Shown one piece after another: positions 53,754-62,794 of a stretch of 64,000 nucleotides of DNA. The notes beneath the pieces were generated by a model. That model did not search any database. It saw only the letters and a list, made by a program, of their open reading frames with translations, and was not told the DNA's origin. The position numbers were made by a program, and so were the translations under genes. The stretch's first letter is position 1. Every line of letters starts with the position of its first letter. The DNA is from Desulfobulbus sp. (GTDB lineage Bacteria; Desulfobacterota; Desulfobulbia; Desulfobulbales; Desulfobulbaceae), in NCBI GenBank assembly GCA_009778955.1, contig WRFD01000002.1, positions 1-64,000 of the forward strand, given 5' to 3'.

Positions 53754-56084
53754 TTAGGGCAGGAATTCGACTTCCAGGACACGGCCGGTGGTGCGGCCCT
53801 GGCTGTCGATCGCGGTCAGTTCGTAACGGCCTGAAGCGCCGGGGCGCCAGGGCAGGACTGCGTCACCCGAACTGTTGCCCAGGTAAAGGTTGTCGGCAAA
53901 CCAATACACCCGGTCACTGTCGCTTTCGATGGCGGCCGCCAGGCTGATGGTCTCTTCGGGCCGCGACAGCCGCAAGGTATACACAGTATTGGCCAACGGC
54001 GACAACAGGCGGGGCGGCTCGCCCACCACCGCGCCCGCGGTTGCAGCCAGGCAGCCGCGCTCGGCGGGGTCGGGCGGCAGCCGGCGCGGCAGCCCGGCGT
54101 CGCGAAAGAGCCGCTGGGTATCCGAGGGCCAGAACTCGAACACTTCCGTTCGGGTCAAGGCTGGATCATAGGGGGGACAGGCTGCCTCTCCGGAATCGTT
54201 CATCATCACCACCGGCCGGTGCAGGGTGGAGACGCGGATGGGCGATTTGCCCGGGATGAACCAGGTCGCCGCCGTGTGCGGGCACCAGCGGTTAGGCAGA
54301 TCGCCGGAAGCGGCGCACACTTCGACCCGGATGAGACCTGGCGGCGGCTGGACCGGCGCGGCCGCCTCATCCGCCGCAGTCAACTCCAGGGCATCGGCGA
54401 TACGAAAAAAGAGAGGGGCTGCGGCCTTGACCCCGACCAGGGCCGGATTGCCGTGGCCGTCGAAGTTGCCAAGCCAGACCGCAAGCACGTAATCGCCGAT
54501 CAGGCCGACCGACCAGGCGTCGCGAAATCCCCAGGAGGTCCCGGTTTTCCAGGCTGCTTCCCATTTATGACGGCTTCCGCGCTGGGCGGCCGGACGCGCA
54601 TTGGCGCTGAGCATGTCGCGCACCAGGAATGCCGCTTGCGGCGAAAGCAAGGGCGTGCCGCTGACGACAGGATCGGACTGGCGATAGCGGAGCGGCCGGT
54701 GCAGGCCGTTGTTGGCCAGCATGGCATACAACCCGGCCAATTCCTCCATGGTCAGTTCGCCGCCTCCGAGCACCAGCGTCAAGCCATAGTGTGATTCCGG
54801 CCGCAGCCGGGCAATGCCGGCGCTGCGGAGAAAATCGTACAGGGTCGGACTCCGTAGCCGATTGGCCAGCCAAACCGCCGGAATGTTACGACTGCGGATC
54901 AAGGCGTCCCGGGCCGGAATCGGACCGGCAAAGCGACCGTCGAAATTTTCCGGCTGAAACGGCCCGAATGCGGTGGGCGCGTCGTTGAGCACGGTCAGGG
55001 GATGAATGAGCCCCTGGTCGATCGCCAGGCCGTAAATGAACGGTTTCAGGGTGGAACCGGGCGAACGTTTGGCCAAAACGCCGTTGACCTGGCCGTCAAT
55101 GGCGCGATTGAAATATCCCGCCGAGCCTGCCAGCGCCTTGACGGCCATATCGCGCCGGTCCACCAGGAGCACCGCGCCGTTCGCCAGGCCCTGGTCCCGC
55201 CGCTCAATGATGTATTGCCGCAGGATGCGCTCGATCATGCTCTGCAAGCGGAACTCCACCGTGGCGTGGATCACCGGTTCGTCACCGGCCATGCGCAGCA
55301 GTTGATCGGTCAGGTGCGGCGCCAGAAACGGCAGGGAAAGCTGACCTGAAAAATTTTGATCCGCAAGGGTGGTGGCCGGCGTGTCCCCGGGATGTTCCTG
55401 CAGCCAGGCCGTGGCCAGTCTCTGTCTGGCCTGCTGCTGTTCCGCGGCGAAATCGAACCGCTTGGTCGGATTCTGCGGCATCACGGCCAGAGCCAGGCTT
55501 TCGGCCAGGGTGAGTTGCCCGGCCTCTTTGCCGAAATAGATTCGAGCCGCCGCTGCCACGCCCTCGATATTGCCCCCCATTGGCGCCAGGTTGCAATACG
55601 CCCTGAGCAGCTCGTTTTTGGAGTAATGGACCTCCAACTGTAGGGCGAGAACGATTTGGGTAAGCTTGCCCGCCAGTGTCCGGGTGTTGAGCCGGTGCAG
55701 CCGTCGGGCCAACTGCATGGTCAGGGTGGAGCCTCCCTGGCGCACGCCCTGGACATAGGTGGCCCAGGCGGCCCGTCCAAGGGCAAGCGGATTGACGCCC
55801 GGATGCCAGAAAAACGCCCGATCCTCCTTGAGCAGGATGGCGGCAACGGCTGTTGGCGCCACCTGCTCAAGGGGAACCAGAATCCGGTACTGCCCGTCGC
55901 CGGCCAAGGTCAGGCGTAGGACCGTGCCGTCGGCGGCCCGGATCAGCCGTGAGGCAGGAAAGAAGGCCTCAAGCGGCGGAGCGGGCAGCAGGCGCAAGAT
56001 CGCCAGCACCGACAGCGTTGCGAACGCCACCAGTGCCGACAACCGGGCAAGCCGTCCGAACCATCCGCCCCGCGCGGCTTTCAT
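53754..56084 (-). CDS. pbpC: Penicillin-binding protein 1C
   Basis: Bifunctional peptidoglycan synthase of the PBP1C type, 776 residues. One membrane anchor (about residues 13-31), a GT51 glycosyltransferase (LLKEDRAFFWHPGVN with catalytic Glu, RQGGSTLTMQLARRLH), a transpeptidase with Ser in RSPGSTLKPFIYGL and KTGTSWGFRDAW as KTG motif, and the C-terminal PBP1C beta domain (LRLSRPEETISLAA). Overlaps the alpha-2-macroglobulin stop by 4 bp. The pair pbpC-macroglobulin is conserved in many Gram-negatives and is thought to repair the wall and trap proteases after envelope breach. Confidence 0.95.
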   Translation of the reverse strand: MKAARGGWFGRLARLSALVAFATLSVLAILRLLPAPPLEAFFPASRLIRAADGTVLRLTLAGDGQYRILVPLEQVAPTAVAAILLKEDRAFFWHPGVNPLALGRAAWATYVQGVRQGGSTLTMQLARRLHRLNTRTLAGKLTQIVLALQLEVHYSKNELLRAYCNLAPMGGNIEGVAAAARIYFGKEAGQLTLAESLALAVMPQNPTKRFDFAAEQQQARQRLATAWLQEHPGDTPATTLADQNFSGQLSLPFLAPHLTDQLLRMAGDEPVIHATVEFRLQSMIERILRQYIIERRDQGLANGAVLLVDRRDMAVKALAGSAGYFNRAIDGQVNGVLAKRSPGSTLKPFIYGLAIDQGLIHPLTVLNDAPTAFGPFQPENFDGRFAGPIPARDALIRSRNIPAVWLANRLRSPTLYDFLRSAGIARLRPESHYGLTLVLGGGELTMEELAGLYAMLANNGLHRPLRYRQSDPVVSGTPLLSPQAAFLVRDMLSANARPAAQRGSRHKWEAAWKTGTSWGFRDAWSVGLIGDYVLAVWLGNFDGHGNPALVGVKAAAPLFFRIADALELTAADEAAAPVQPPPGLIRVEVCAASGDLPNRWCPHTAATWFIPGKSPIRVSTLHRPVVMMNDSGEAACPPYDPALTRTEVFEFWPSDTQRLFRDAGLPRRLPPDPAERGCLAATAGAVVGEPPRLLSPLANTVYTLRLSRPEETISLAAAIESDSDRVYWFADNLYLGNSSGDAVLPWRPGASGRYELTAIDSQGRTTGRVLEVEFLP

Positions 56085-59000
56085 GGTGCTGCAATGGTCA
56101 GTCTGCCACCCAGGCCGCGTCCCTGCAGTTTCCGTTCATACATGCCTTCGGCATACGGCGGCGGCGCCAAAAAGATCCCTTCGTTCGTGGCCCGGACCTG
56201 GTATGTGTAGGTGGCGACATCGTCGGTCAGGATGGCATAGAGCACCACCCGGTCATCGCGGGTATCCACGAAAGAGGGATGCCAGAGCTGTTGGGCCGAC
56301 GAATCGGGCTCATCGCCATTGGCATGCTCCTCTTCCTCCTTCGGGGTCTTGGGGCGAACGACCACGGGTTCGACTCCGCCCGGGAGCAGGTCGACAATCG
56401 CGATCTCGCCGGCGTCAGCCCTGCCGGCAATGGAGCGCAACTGGAGCCGTACTGTGAACTCCTCACCCACCTTGACCCGCTCAAGAGGTTTCCCGTCCGC
56501 GCCGATATATTCACGCAGAATTTCGAGCCCTTGCTGGAGCGTGCCGGCGGGCGGCTGGCGGTCGAATCCGGCTTCGGTCAGCTGGTAGAAAGCCGCCTGG
56601 CCTGCCTGCTCCTTACGCAAAATCACCTTGTCCCACCCTGGGGCCAAGGCGGCTTTTGGCGGCTGGCCGTGCAAGGCAAGCGGCACGAGCGCCTGCTCTG
56701 CTCCCGCTTCGACGGTCATCCGACCGCTTTGCGGCGCGATGGAACGGCCATAAAGGTCAAAGGCCCGGATCAGCAGGGCAGCGGAGAGCGAATGGTGCTG
56801 GTCCCTGGAAACCCAATCGCCTAGGGCCGGCAACAGCGCTTCGGGAATGCTCGCCAACAGCTTGGGAAAATGCCGGGCCAACAGGGTCAGGAGCTCGGCG
56901 TCATGGCACAGGGCGTCGCCATACAGCCCGCCCTGAGCGGCGATTTCCGCCAGCGTTTGGGCCGCGGTGGCGGTGACGCTCCAGGGCACTCCGGCAATCA
57001 GTTTCTCCGCTTCCCGTTGCTGCTTCAACAGGGCCTGGCTGGCCGCCAGGTAGGCGGCGGCCAGATCGGCGCGCCAAACCTGGCGATGGTGCCGTTCCAA
57101 CTGCTCCAGAGTCGCCGCCAGGGGACCGCTGGTGACCTTGCCCTGGCGGGTGAGCAGATAGATGGCGCGGGCCTTGGTCCGCAATTCCTCCATGCCCTCT
57201 GCCGGCCCGTTAGCGATCTTCTCCAGGTACGCGCGTCCCTGGCGATCGAGATCGGCGGGAACAGGGACGCCGCGCTCACGGGCTTCGAGCAGAAAGTCAA
57301 CGGCGTAGACTGATGTTTCCGGCTGGACCGAAAGGTTGCTGGCCCACTGCCCGAAGCCGCCCATCTCGTTTTGCCGTTGTCGGAGCATGGCAAAGGCGGT
57401 CTGCAACGGCTTGAAATCCGGGCGGACCACCTCTTCCGGCCGCGCCATGATCAAAGTTGGCATGGCCTTGGAGATCAGTTGTTCGGTGCAGCTGTACGGG
57501 TAGTGTTCCAGGTAGGCGCTCAGTCCCTGGACCCAGACCAGGGGCGAGCGGTCATACCCTATCTCGACCGTGCGGTATTCGTTATGCAGATCGCGCTGCC
57601 GGGGGAGGCTCAGGGCTTGATCCGTGAACAGCCCGGTCCGCAATGCGACCCGGTAGGGAGTTGCCGGCCGGACCGAGGCGCTCTCGTGGATTCGCGCCGC
57701 ACCTTCCCCGCTTTCGGCGGTGAACGTCAGCTCAGTGGAGCCGAGTTGGTCTGTGGCGCGCAAATGGAAGCGGGCAACGCCTTCACGGCCGGGCGCCACC
57801 TCCAGTTGTTGGATGGCGGGTTCGGTCACGGTGAGGCCAGGGCCTGTTTCCAGACGAATTCGCACCTGGCTTTCCTGGCGCAGATTGCTGAAAGCGCCGA
57901 CCGAGATCGAGAATTCATCGCCAGGGGCGACAAATGCCGGCACGTTGGGCGTCAGCACCCAGGGGCCACGCACCTCGGTGTTGCCTTCGAAAACGCCAAT
58001 CCGGGACGGGGTCACCGCCACGGCAACAATCCGCAGACGCCCGTTGAACCCTTCGGGCACGGCATACTCGAAATCGCGGCCGCCAGCCGGCACCTGCACG
58101 ATCCCGGACCAGTAGGCCACCGGCGGCTGGCGCTTGCGCTTGAACGGATTGAGATGCGCCCCGATTTCGTCTTCCCCGTCGCCGCCGGGAGCGGCCGCTG
58201 CCAACAGACGGCTGTATTCGGGCAGGATGAGGCTGAGAATCTGGGATGTCTGCACATTGAGCATCCGTTTTCTGAAAAAGTGGCCGAGCGGGTCCGGCGT
58301 CTTGTAGCGCGCCACCTGGAGGATGCCCTCGTCAACCGCGAGCACCACCGCCCTGGCCGCCTCTTTCGATGCCAGATGCAGCCGCAGGGTTTGACCCGGT
58401 TCGATATGTTCCGGAGGATTCAAGGTCAGCGGCAAGGTGCGAGCATCCAGCGACACGCTGAACGGAGCGGCCCCGGAAGAGAGGGGACTCATGAAGACTT
58501 CCGGTGAATTGGGATCGCGCACGAACTGGACATTGACATAGCCGTTGCCTTCCAATTCCTTGGGAACCGTGATGGTCTGCACGCTGGATGTGGTCGTGGT
58601 CTTGAACCAGGCGTGCGCATACACCCGGTCGCGCTCGATGGTAATCAGGCCGGCGCCGGTATAGGGGGCGCGCAGACTGATGTGAATCTTCTCGCCCGGC
58701 GCGTAGCTGGCCTTATCGAGCTTGATCTGCAACTCCGCGTTGCGCTCCAGCGAACGACTGAGATTGGCGGCCCCGGCAACGGTCCAGCGGATGCGGTTGA
58801 GCACCGTGCCGCCGGAATCGCGGACCTCATAGGCGAAATCGCCGGGCTCGGTGGTGGGCAATGCACTGTCCTTTCCTGTATTGTCAAGTGAAAACGGCTG
58901 GATATCCCGCTCGATCTCCTTGCGTCGCGACTCGTACTTATAGGTGCCGTCCGACTGTTTGACCAGCACGGAAAGGTAGCGGTATTCGACCAGGGCGAGC

Positions 59001-61873
59001 CGCAGGTTTTCAACCGCCACAGGCTGCAGATCGGGTCCCACCGCCAGCCACCGACACGAACGGGCCGCGCCCTTGGCCACATAGTCCAAGGCGTCCCGGC
59101 TGCTCACCCCGATCAGATACGGCGCGGAGGAAACCAGCGCCTCCTCTGCCGCCGCGACGTTGCGTCCGCCTTCCGCTTCATAGACCTGGGCGGTCACCCG
59201 CAGGCGATAGGTCGCCTGGGCAAAACGCTTCAGGTCGAGCTGCAGTTCGGCAACGCCTGCATCCGAAGTCCGGGTTTCGGGCAGTCTGTCCTCCGTCCCC
59301 TCCTTGAGCACGCCTTCCACATGGAACCGATAGCCAGGGTGCTGCTTGAAGGCTGGCAGGGCAGGGGTCATCCGTATCTGGCCGGTCACCCGACGGTTAG
59401 TGGCGGCAGTGCCAAACAGGTGCCGGGCCACGACCAGGGCCTTGACGTTTTCCGGTTGTAGCCACCCGATGGGTTTGGGCTCGGCCAGGCTGACCGCCAC
59501 ATTCATCCGGTCCGGCTCGAAATCTCCCACCGTGAACTCCGTTCCCCCGATCCAGACGCCGCGTCTGTTCTCCTGGATCAGGTACACGGAAACGGAATAC
59601 GCCCCAGCCGGGGCGACCTCGCCGACGGTGAAGTCGATCCCGTCAAATCCGCTCTCTGGGCATTTTCTCCGTTGATTCCAGACGGTCGTGCCGCGTGGAT
59701 CGGTGATCTCCAATTCCACCGGCATGCCCTCAATGCGGGTGTTCCAATCGGCGGCGCGCAGAATGGAGCCGATGTGAACCGTCTCTCCGGGGCGATACAG
59801 GCCGCGATCGGTAAAAAGCGCGGCGGAAATCTGGTTTGGGCTCTGCGCGTTTTCCGCGCCGCCGATGTCGAAACGGGTGAGATCCACCGCGTGTTCGCCG
59901 CGGCCCAAGGGGAGAAAGGACAAGTCGTTTTGCAGGCTGGCAACCAGAGCGATCGGCTTTTTCTCGCGCCGCAGGTCGGCCATGCCGGGAAAACGGGCAT
60001 GGCCCTGTTCGTCGGTGTAGGTTTCGGCCACGGCCAGGCCGTTGCGGCCGATAATTTCAACCTTGGCGCCAGCGACCGGCGCGCCGCTGGCGATGGACTG
60101 CACGAACACCTCTTGCCCGCCATCCAGGGTCCGCTTGCTGATCAGTCCCAGATCTGTCACCAGGATGAACCGCCGGTCGCCATGCTCCAGGCTGTCCGGA
60201 TAGTCGTTGTATTCCCGCTTGGGATTGTTGGGATCAAACGGGGTGATGTGCAGGACAAAAATCCCCCGCCGGCCGCCATTGGCATTGAGGTAAGTGCTGA
60301 TATCGATGAAGTCGTACAGCGGTTTGGCCTCGTTGGCCTGGGTGAAAATCCGAGTGTATTCCATGCGCTCCACCAGGCGGTCGAAAATGGCGCCATAGAC
60401 CGAGGGCTGGGCGAACTGGTTGTAATTCTGGTCGATAATCTGGTGCAACTGGCCGGGAAGCACCCGGGCGATCTCGACCTTCACTCCAGACATACCCTGG
60501 GCGAGGAAACCCACCCGCTTCTCGCCGTTTAAACCCAGCAGCGCTCCTTCTCCCAGGAATTTGAGTATCTTGGGATATTCGCCGGTGTCCAGCAGGGCTG
60601 TCACCGGATTTTTTGAGAGGTAACCCCCTGCCGCTTCGATTTTTTCGTCAATCTTGACCACAATCTGCCGGTTAACCGGCGCCCGGAAGGCGAACCCGTG
60701 GTGGGTGTTCAAAGGCTCGGCTCCGGGGATCTGGCGGAGCGCCAGGGGTTGGGCCTGCTTGAACTCTTCCTCGTTCACCGTGGACGGGGTCCATCGCCTG
60801 TTTTTGCCCCTTTCGGGCAAAAGCCAGGCATGTACCTGTTTGCCGATCGCCTCGTCCCGAACCGGGAACGAGCTGTCGAACATCAGCACCTGTTCGGGCT
60901 CACCCTGTTGATTGTTGACATACCGCACCGCCAGGTCGGTAAAGGTCAGTTGATAGAGGCCGGGGACGCTGACCGCGCGCTCGATGGGCTGGTCGGTCCG
61001 GTTGCCGCCTTTGGCCGCGCCGATGCCCTTGTCCAGGACGAGGGTGATCGGGCTTGATTCCAGCGGCACGGCCAGCGGAGCGGAGTGGATGTAGGCGTGC
61101 GTTCCGGTGGCGTCGACGGTCATGGTCCACGGCTCCCTGTTCCGGTCGCGGAACCTGAGGCCATCCGCCAGCTTCAGACTGATTACCCGCCGCAGGCTCG
61201 CCTCGTCGACCGGATGGGAGAAGTTGACGGTTGCCACCAGCTTTTTCAAGGTGTTGTCCACTGGGTCCTGATAGAGTTCGCCGGCCGCGATTGCGGCGGT
61301 AAAAGGGGCGGCACTGAAGGTTACCCGATAGTTGGCCAACAGGATGCCGGGCGCGAAGAAATCGTCCTGGGAAAAACTTAAGCTATAGGCTTGTCCGATC
61401 GGCCAGTCTCCTTCGGGCTTGAATTCGAGGGTGCGATCATCGGACCAGCGCCATGCGCCGGATAAGGGCGGCTCCAGGCGAAGCCCGGTGACCACCGGTT
61501 TGCCCACCAGAGCCAGCGGGGCGACTGATTGGGCAAAAACGACGCGTAGCGGCGCGACCACGATCGGCGATTGTTCGTACCGGGTCAATGCGGGCACGTT
61601 CACCCGGTAGGCAACCGTGCGCGGAACGGGTCTGTGGCTGTACCACTGCCAGCCGTACCAGCCGCCGCCGGCCATGGCCATTGCGGCAAGCAGCAGGATG
61701 CCCGCTGGCAGGGGATTGCGCCTGAACCAGGCGCCACAGCGCGCAAGCATCCGGCCCACCCAGGGCAGCCAAGGGGGCGGCTGCCAGTTGAATCGTCCGA
61801 AAAGAGCGACCAGAAAATGGGATGCCAGGCGAAGCAATCCGACAACGGGAGCGAAAAGGGGAGTGATTTTCAT
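56081..61873 (-). CDS. Bacterial alpha-2-macroglobulin family protein
   Basis: Very large envelope protein, 1930 residues, of the YfhM class. After a basic head an inner-membrane anchor occupies about residues 55-80 (GILLLAAMAMAGGGWYGW); no lipobox is seen, unlike the E. coli lipoprotein. Repeated MG domains follow, with FTDRGLYRPGETVHIGSILR as the family marker. The thioester motif CTEQ is in YPYSCTEQLISK, before the alpha-helical thioester domain; it ends with the receptor-like domain. The intact Cys-Glu-Gln suggests a functional protease trap. Start at 61873 chosen because the upstream extension is not conserved-looking. Cotranscribed with pbpC, 4-bp overlap. Confidence 0.93.
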   Translation of the reverse strand: MKITPLFAPVVGLLRLASHFLVALFGRFNWQPPPWLPWVGRMLARCGAWFRRNPLPAGILLLAAMAMAGGGWYGWQWYSHRPVPRTVAYRVNVPALTRYEQSPIVVAPLRVVFAQSVAPLALVGKPVVTGLRLEPPLSGAWRWSDDRTLEFKPEGDWPIGQAYSLSFSQDDFFAPGILLANYRVTFSAAPFTAAIAAGELYQDPVDNTLKKLVATVNFSHPVDEASLRRVISLKLADGLRFRDRNREPWTMTVDATGTHAYIHSAPLAVPLESSPITLVLDKGIGAAKGGNRTDQPIERAVSVPGLYQLTFTDLAVRYVNNQQGEPEQVLMFDSSFPVRDEAIGKQVHAWLLPERGKNRRWTPSTVNEEEFKQAQPLALRQIPGAEPLNTHHGFAFRAPVNRQIVVKIDEKIEAAGGYLSKNPVTALLDTGEYPKILKFLGEGALLGLNGEKRVGFLAQGMSGVKVEIARVLPGQLHQIIDQNYNQFAQPSVYGAIFDRLVERMEYTRIFTQANEAKPLYDFIDISTYLNANGGRRGIFVLHITPFDPNNPKREYNDYPDSLEHGDRRFILVTDLGLISKRTLDGGQEVFVQSIASGAPVAGAKVEIIGRNGLAVAETYTDEQGHARFPGMADLRREKKPIALVASLQNDLSFLPLGRGEHAVDLTRFDIGGAENAQSPNQISAALFTDRGLYRPGETVHIGSILRAADWNTRIEGMPVELEITDPRGTTVWNQRRKCPESGFDGIDFTVGEVAPAGAYSVSVYLIQENRRGVWIGGTEFTVGDFEPDRMNVAVSLAEPKPIGWLQPENVKALVVARHLFGTAATNRRVTGQIRMTPALPAFKQHPGYRFHVEGVLKEGTEDRLPETRTSDAGVAELQLDLKRFAQATYRLRVTAQVYEAEGGRNVAAAEEALVSSAPYLIGVSSRDALDYVAKGAARSCRWLAVGPDLQPVAVENLRLALVEYRYLSVLVKQSDGTYKYESRRKEIERDIQPFSLDNTGKDSALPTTEPGDFAYEVRDSGGTVLNRIRWTVAGAANLSRSLERNAELQIKLDKASYAPGEKIHISLRAPYTGAGLITIERDRVYAHAWFKTTTTSSVQTITVPKELEGNGYVNVQFVRDPNSPEVFMSPLSSGAAPFSVSLDARTLPLTLNPPEHIEPGQTLRLHLASKEAARAVVLAVDEGILQVARYKTPDPLGHFFRKRMLNVQTSQILSLILPEYSRLLAAAAPGGDGEDEIGAHLNPFKRKRQPPVAYWSGIVQVPAGGRDFEYAVPEGFNGRLRIVAVAVTPSRIGVFEGNTEVRGPWVLTPNVPAFVAPGDEFSISVGAFSNLRQESQVRIRLETGPGLTVTEPAIQQLEVAPGREGVARFHLRATDQLGSTELTFTAESGEGAARIHESASVRPATPYRVALRTGLFTDQALSLPRQRDLHNEYRTVEIGYDRSPLVWVQGLSAYLEHYPYSCTEQLISKAMPTLIMARPEEVVRPDFKPLQTAFAMLRQRQNEMGGFGQWASNLSVQPETSVYAVDFLLEARERGVPVPADLDRQGRAYLEKIANGPAEGMEELRTKARAIYLLTRQGKVTSGPLAATLEQLERHHRQVWRADLAAAYLAASQALLKQQREAEKLIAGVPWSVTATAAQTLAEIAAQGGLYGDALCHDAELLTLLARHFPKLLASIPEALLPALGDWVSRDQHHSLSAALLIRAFDLYGRSIAPQSGRMTVEAGAEQALVPLALHGQPPKAALAPGWDKVILRKEQAGQAAFYQLTEAGFDRQPPAGTLQQGLEILREYIGADGKPLERVKVGEEFTVRLQLRSIAGRADAGEIAIVDLLPGGVEPVVVRPKTPKEEEEHANGDEPDSSAQQLWHPSFVDTRDDRVVLYAILTDDVATYTYQVRATNEGIFLAPPPYAEGMYERKLQGRGLGGRLTIAAP

Positions 61874-62210
61874 GGGATGCCGATCAGGGGGAAAGGGATG
61901 GAGGCGCCGGGTGTCGCACGGCCCGGCACGACAGGGGTATGCCGACATGGTACAAATATAGCCGAAAAGTCGCAATGTTCCTCATGCACGACACGCTCCA
62001 GGCCGGCGCCGACGAGGTGATGCCCATTGATCTGAAGGCTTGCTTGCCGGCGTGCCGGAGCATGCCTTCCTGGTCCATGGCGAGGAAACGGCCATGCAGG
62101 TCCCTGCGGGCCAACTCACGGGCGCCGCTCCTGGTCTTTTCCCGTATGGCCAAGGATTCGATTTTCAAAGTTCCCTTGGCCGAGCCTGATCACAACAAGT
62201 TGTTTCAATT
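61874..62210. other. Intergenic debris upstream of the macroglobulin gene
   Basis: About 340 bases. Holds the presumed promoter of the macroglobulin-pbpC operon, not visible to me, and the coding relic listed separately. Confidence 0.5.
62031..62189 (+). pseudogene. Fragment of MBL-fold exonuclease C-terminus (tentative)
   Basis: A 52-codon frame bounded by stops without a start codon. It contains GVPEHAFLVHGEETAMQ followed by FPYGQGFDF, a pattern I know from the C-terminal end of metallo-beta-lactamase-fold RNA exonucleases (HGExxA ... P..G..F.). The rest of the gene is missing. Lies next to a transposase relic. Confidence 0.4.
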
Positions 62211-62510
62211 TTAAATCAATGGTGAACTTATAATCCATGGCCGGTTGACTATTATGGATTTGACTTTTTCGGCGTCGAGTTCCATGGTTAGCAACGCCTT
62301 CTCCAGGTGATCTTCCAGCGCGTCCAGACTGTGGAAGACAAAATTGCCAAAGAATTTCTCCCGCAGTTCATCCCACAAGTGTTCGACTGGATTGAGTTCC
62401 GGGGAATATGGCGGCAGGGGAATGAGGCGCATGTTTTTGAAACCTTCCAGTGAAGAAGCCTTGTGCCATCCTGCCCCGTCAAAAAAGATTGCCCACCAGT
62501 GCGGTCTCAT
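62211..62510 (-). pseudogene. IS630-family transposase fragment (C-terminal third)
   Basis: About 100 codons matching the end of IS630-type DDE transposases: FFDGAGWHKASSLE, then RLIPLPPYSPELNPVEHLWD and ELREKFFGNFVFHSLDALED, which hold the second Asp and the Glu of the catalytic triad. The first two-thirds, with the helix-turn-helix and first Asp, are absent; upstream of 62510 the sequence is unrelated. Non-functional remnant. Confidence 0.82.
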
Positions 62511-62513
62511 CGG

Positions 62514-62541
62514 TTTTTTCACAGGTAACTCTGTGAAAAAA
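62514..62541. repeat. Perfect 11-bp inverted repeat at transposase breakpoint
   Basis: TTTTTTCACAG (62514-62524) and CTGTGAAAAAA (62531-62541), six-base loop, right where the IS630 homology ends. Confidence 0.7.
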
Positions 62542-62730
62542 AAACAATATATTTGTGAATGTAAGCCCTGAAAAGTTCGATCAAATCTCTTCTGGCAAAG
62601 AGGTTGCATTGCAACAGGCGAAGGAACCGTTGCATGTGATTTCAGAGAGGGCAGCCAGTACAACTCTTGTTCGCACATGCAGCACGGCGGCTATCGGGGC
62701 AGACTGAAGGAAAAACATTTACATTTGCAT

Positions 62731-62767
62731 AAAAAAAGCACCTGACCAGCTTGGTCAAGTGCTTTTT
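62731..62767 (-). terminator. Intrinsic terminator of hisHF
   Basis: Stem AGCAC-TGACCA (from 62737) with TGGTCA-GTGCT (to 62763), one unpaired position per side, loop GCT; T-run in the leftward transcript from A 62731-62737. About 30 bp after the hisHF stop. Confidence 0.88.
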
Positions 62768-62794
62768 GGGGAAAACTGTCGGGATAGGGAAAAA

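Noticed and set aside
57371-58507. 378-codon rightward frame inside the macroglobulin gene
   Set aside because: Antisense shadow, His/Gln/Arg-rich without family features.
61884-62168. 94-codon leftward frame upstream of the macroglobulin gene
   Set aside because: Opposite strand shows a better match to an exonuclease end; no start signals.
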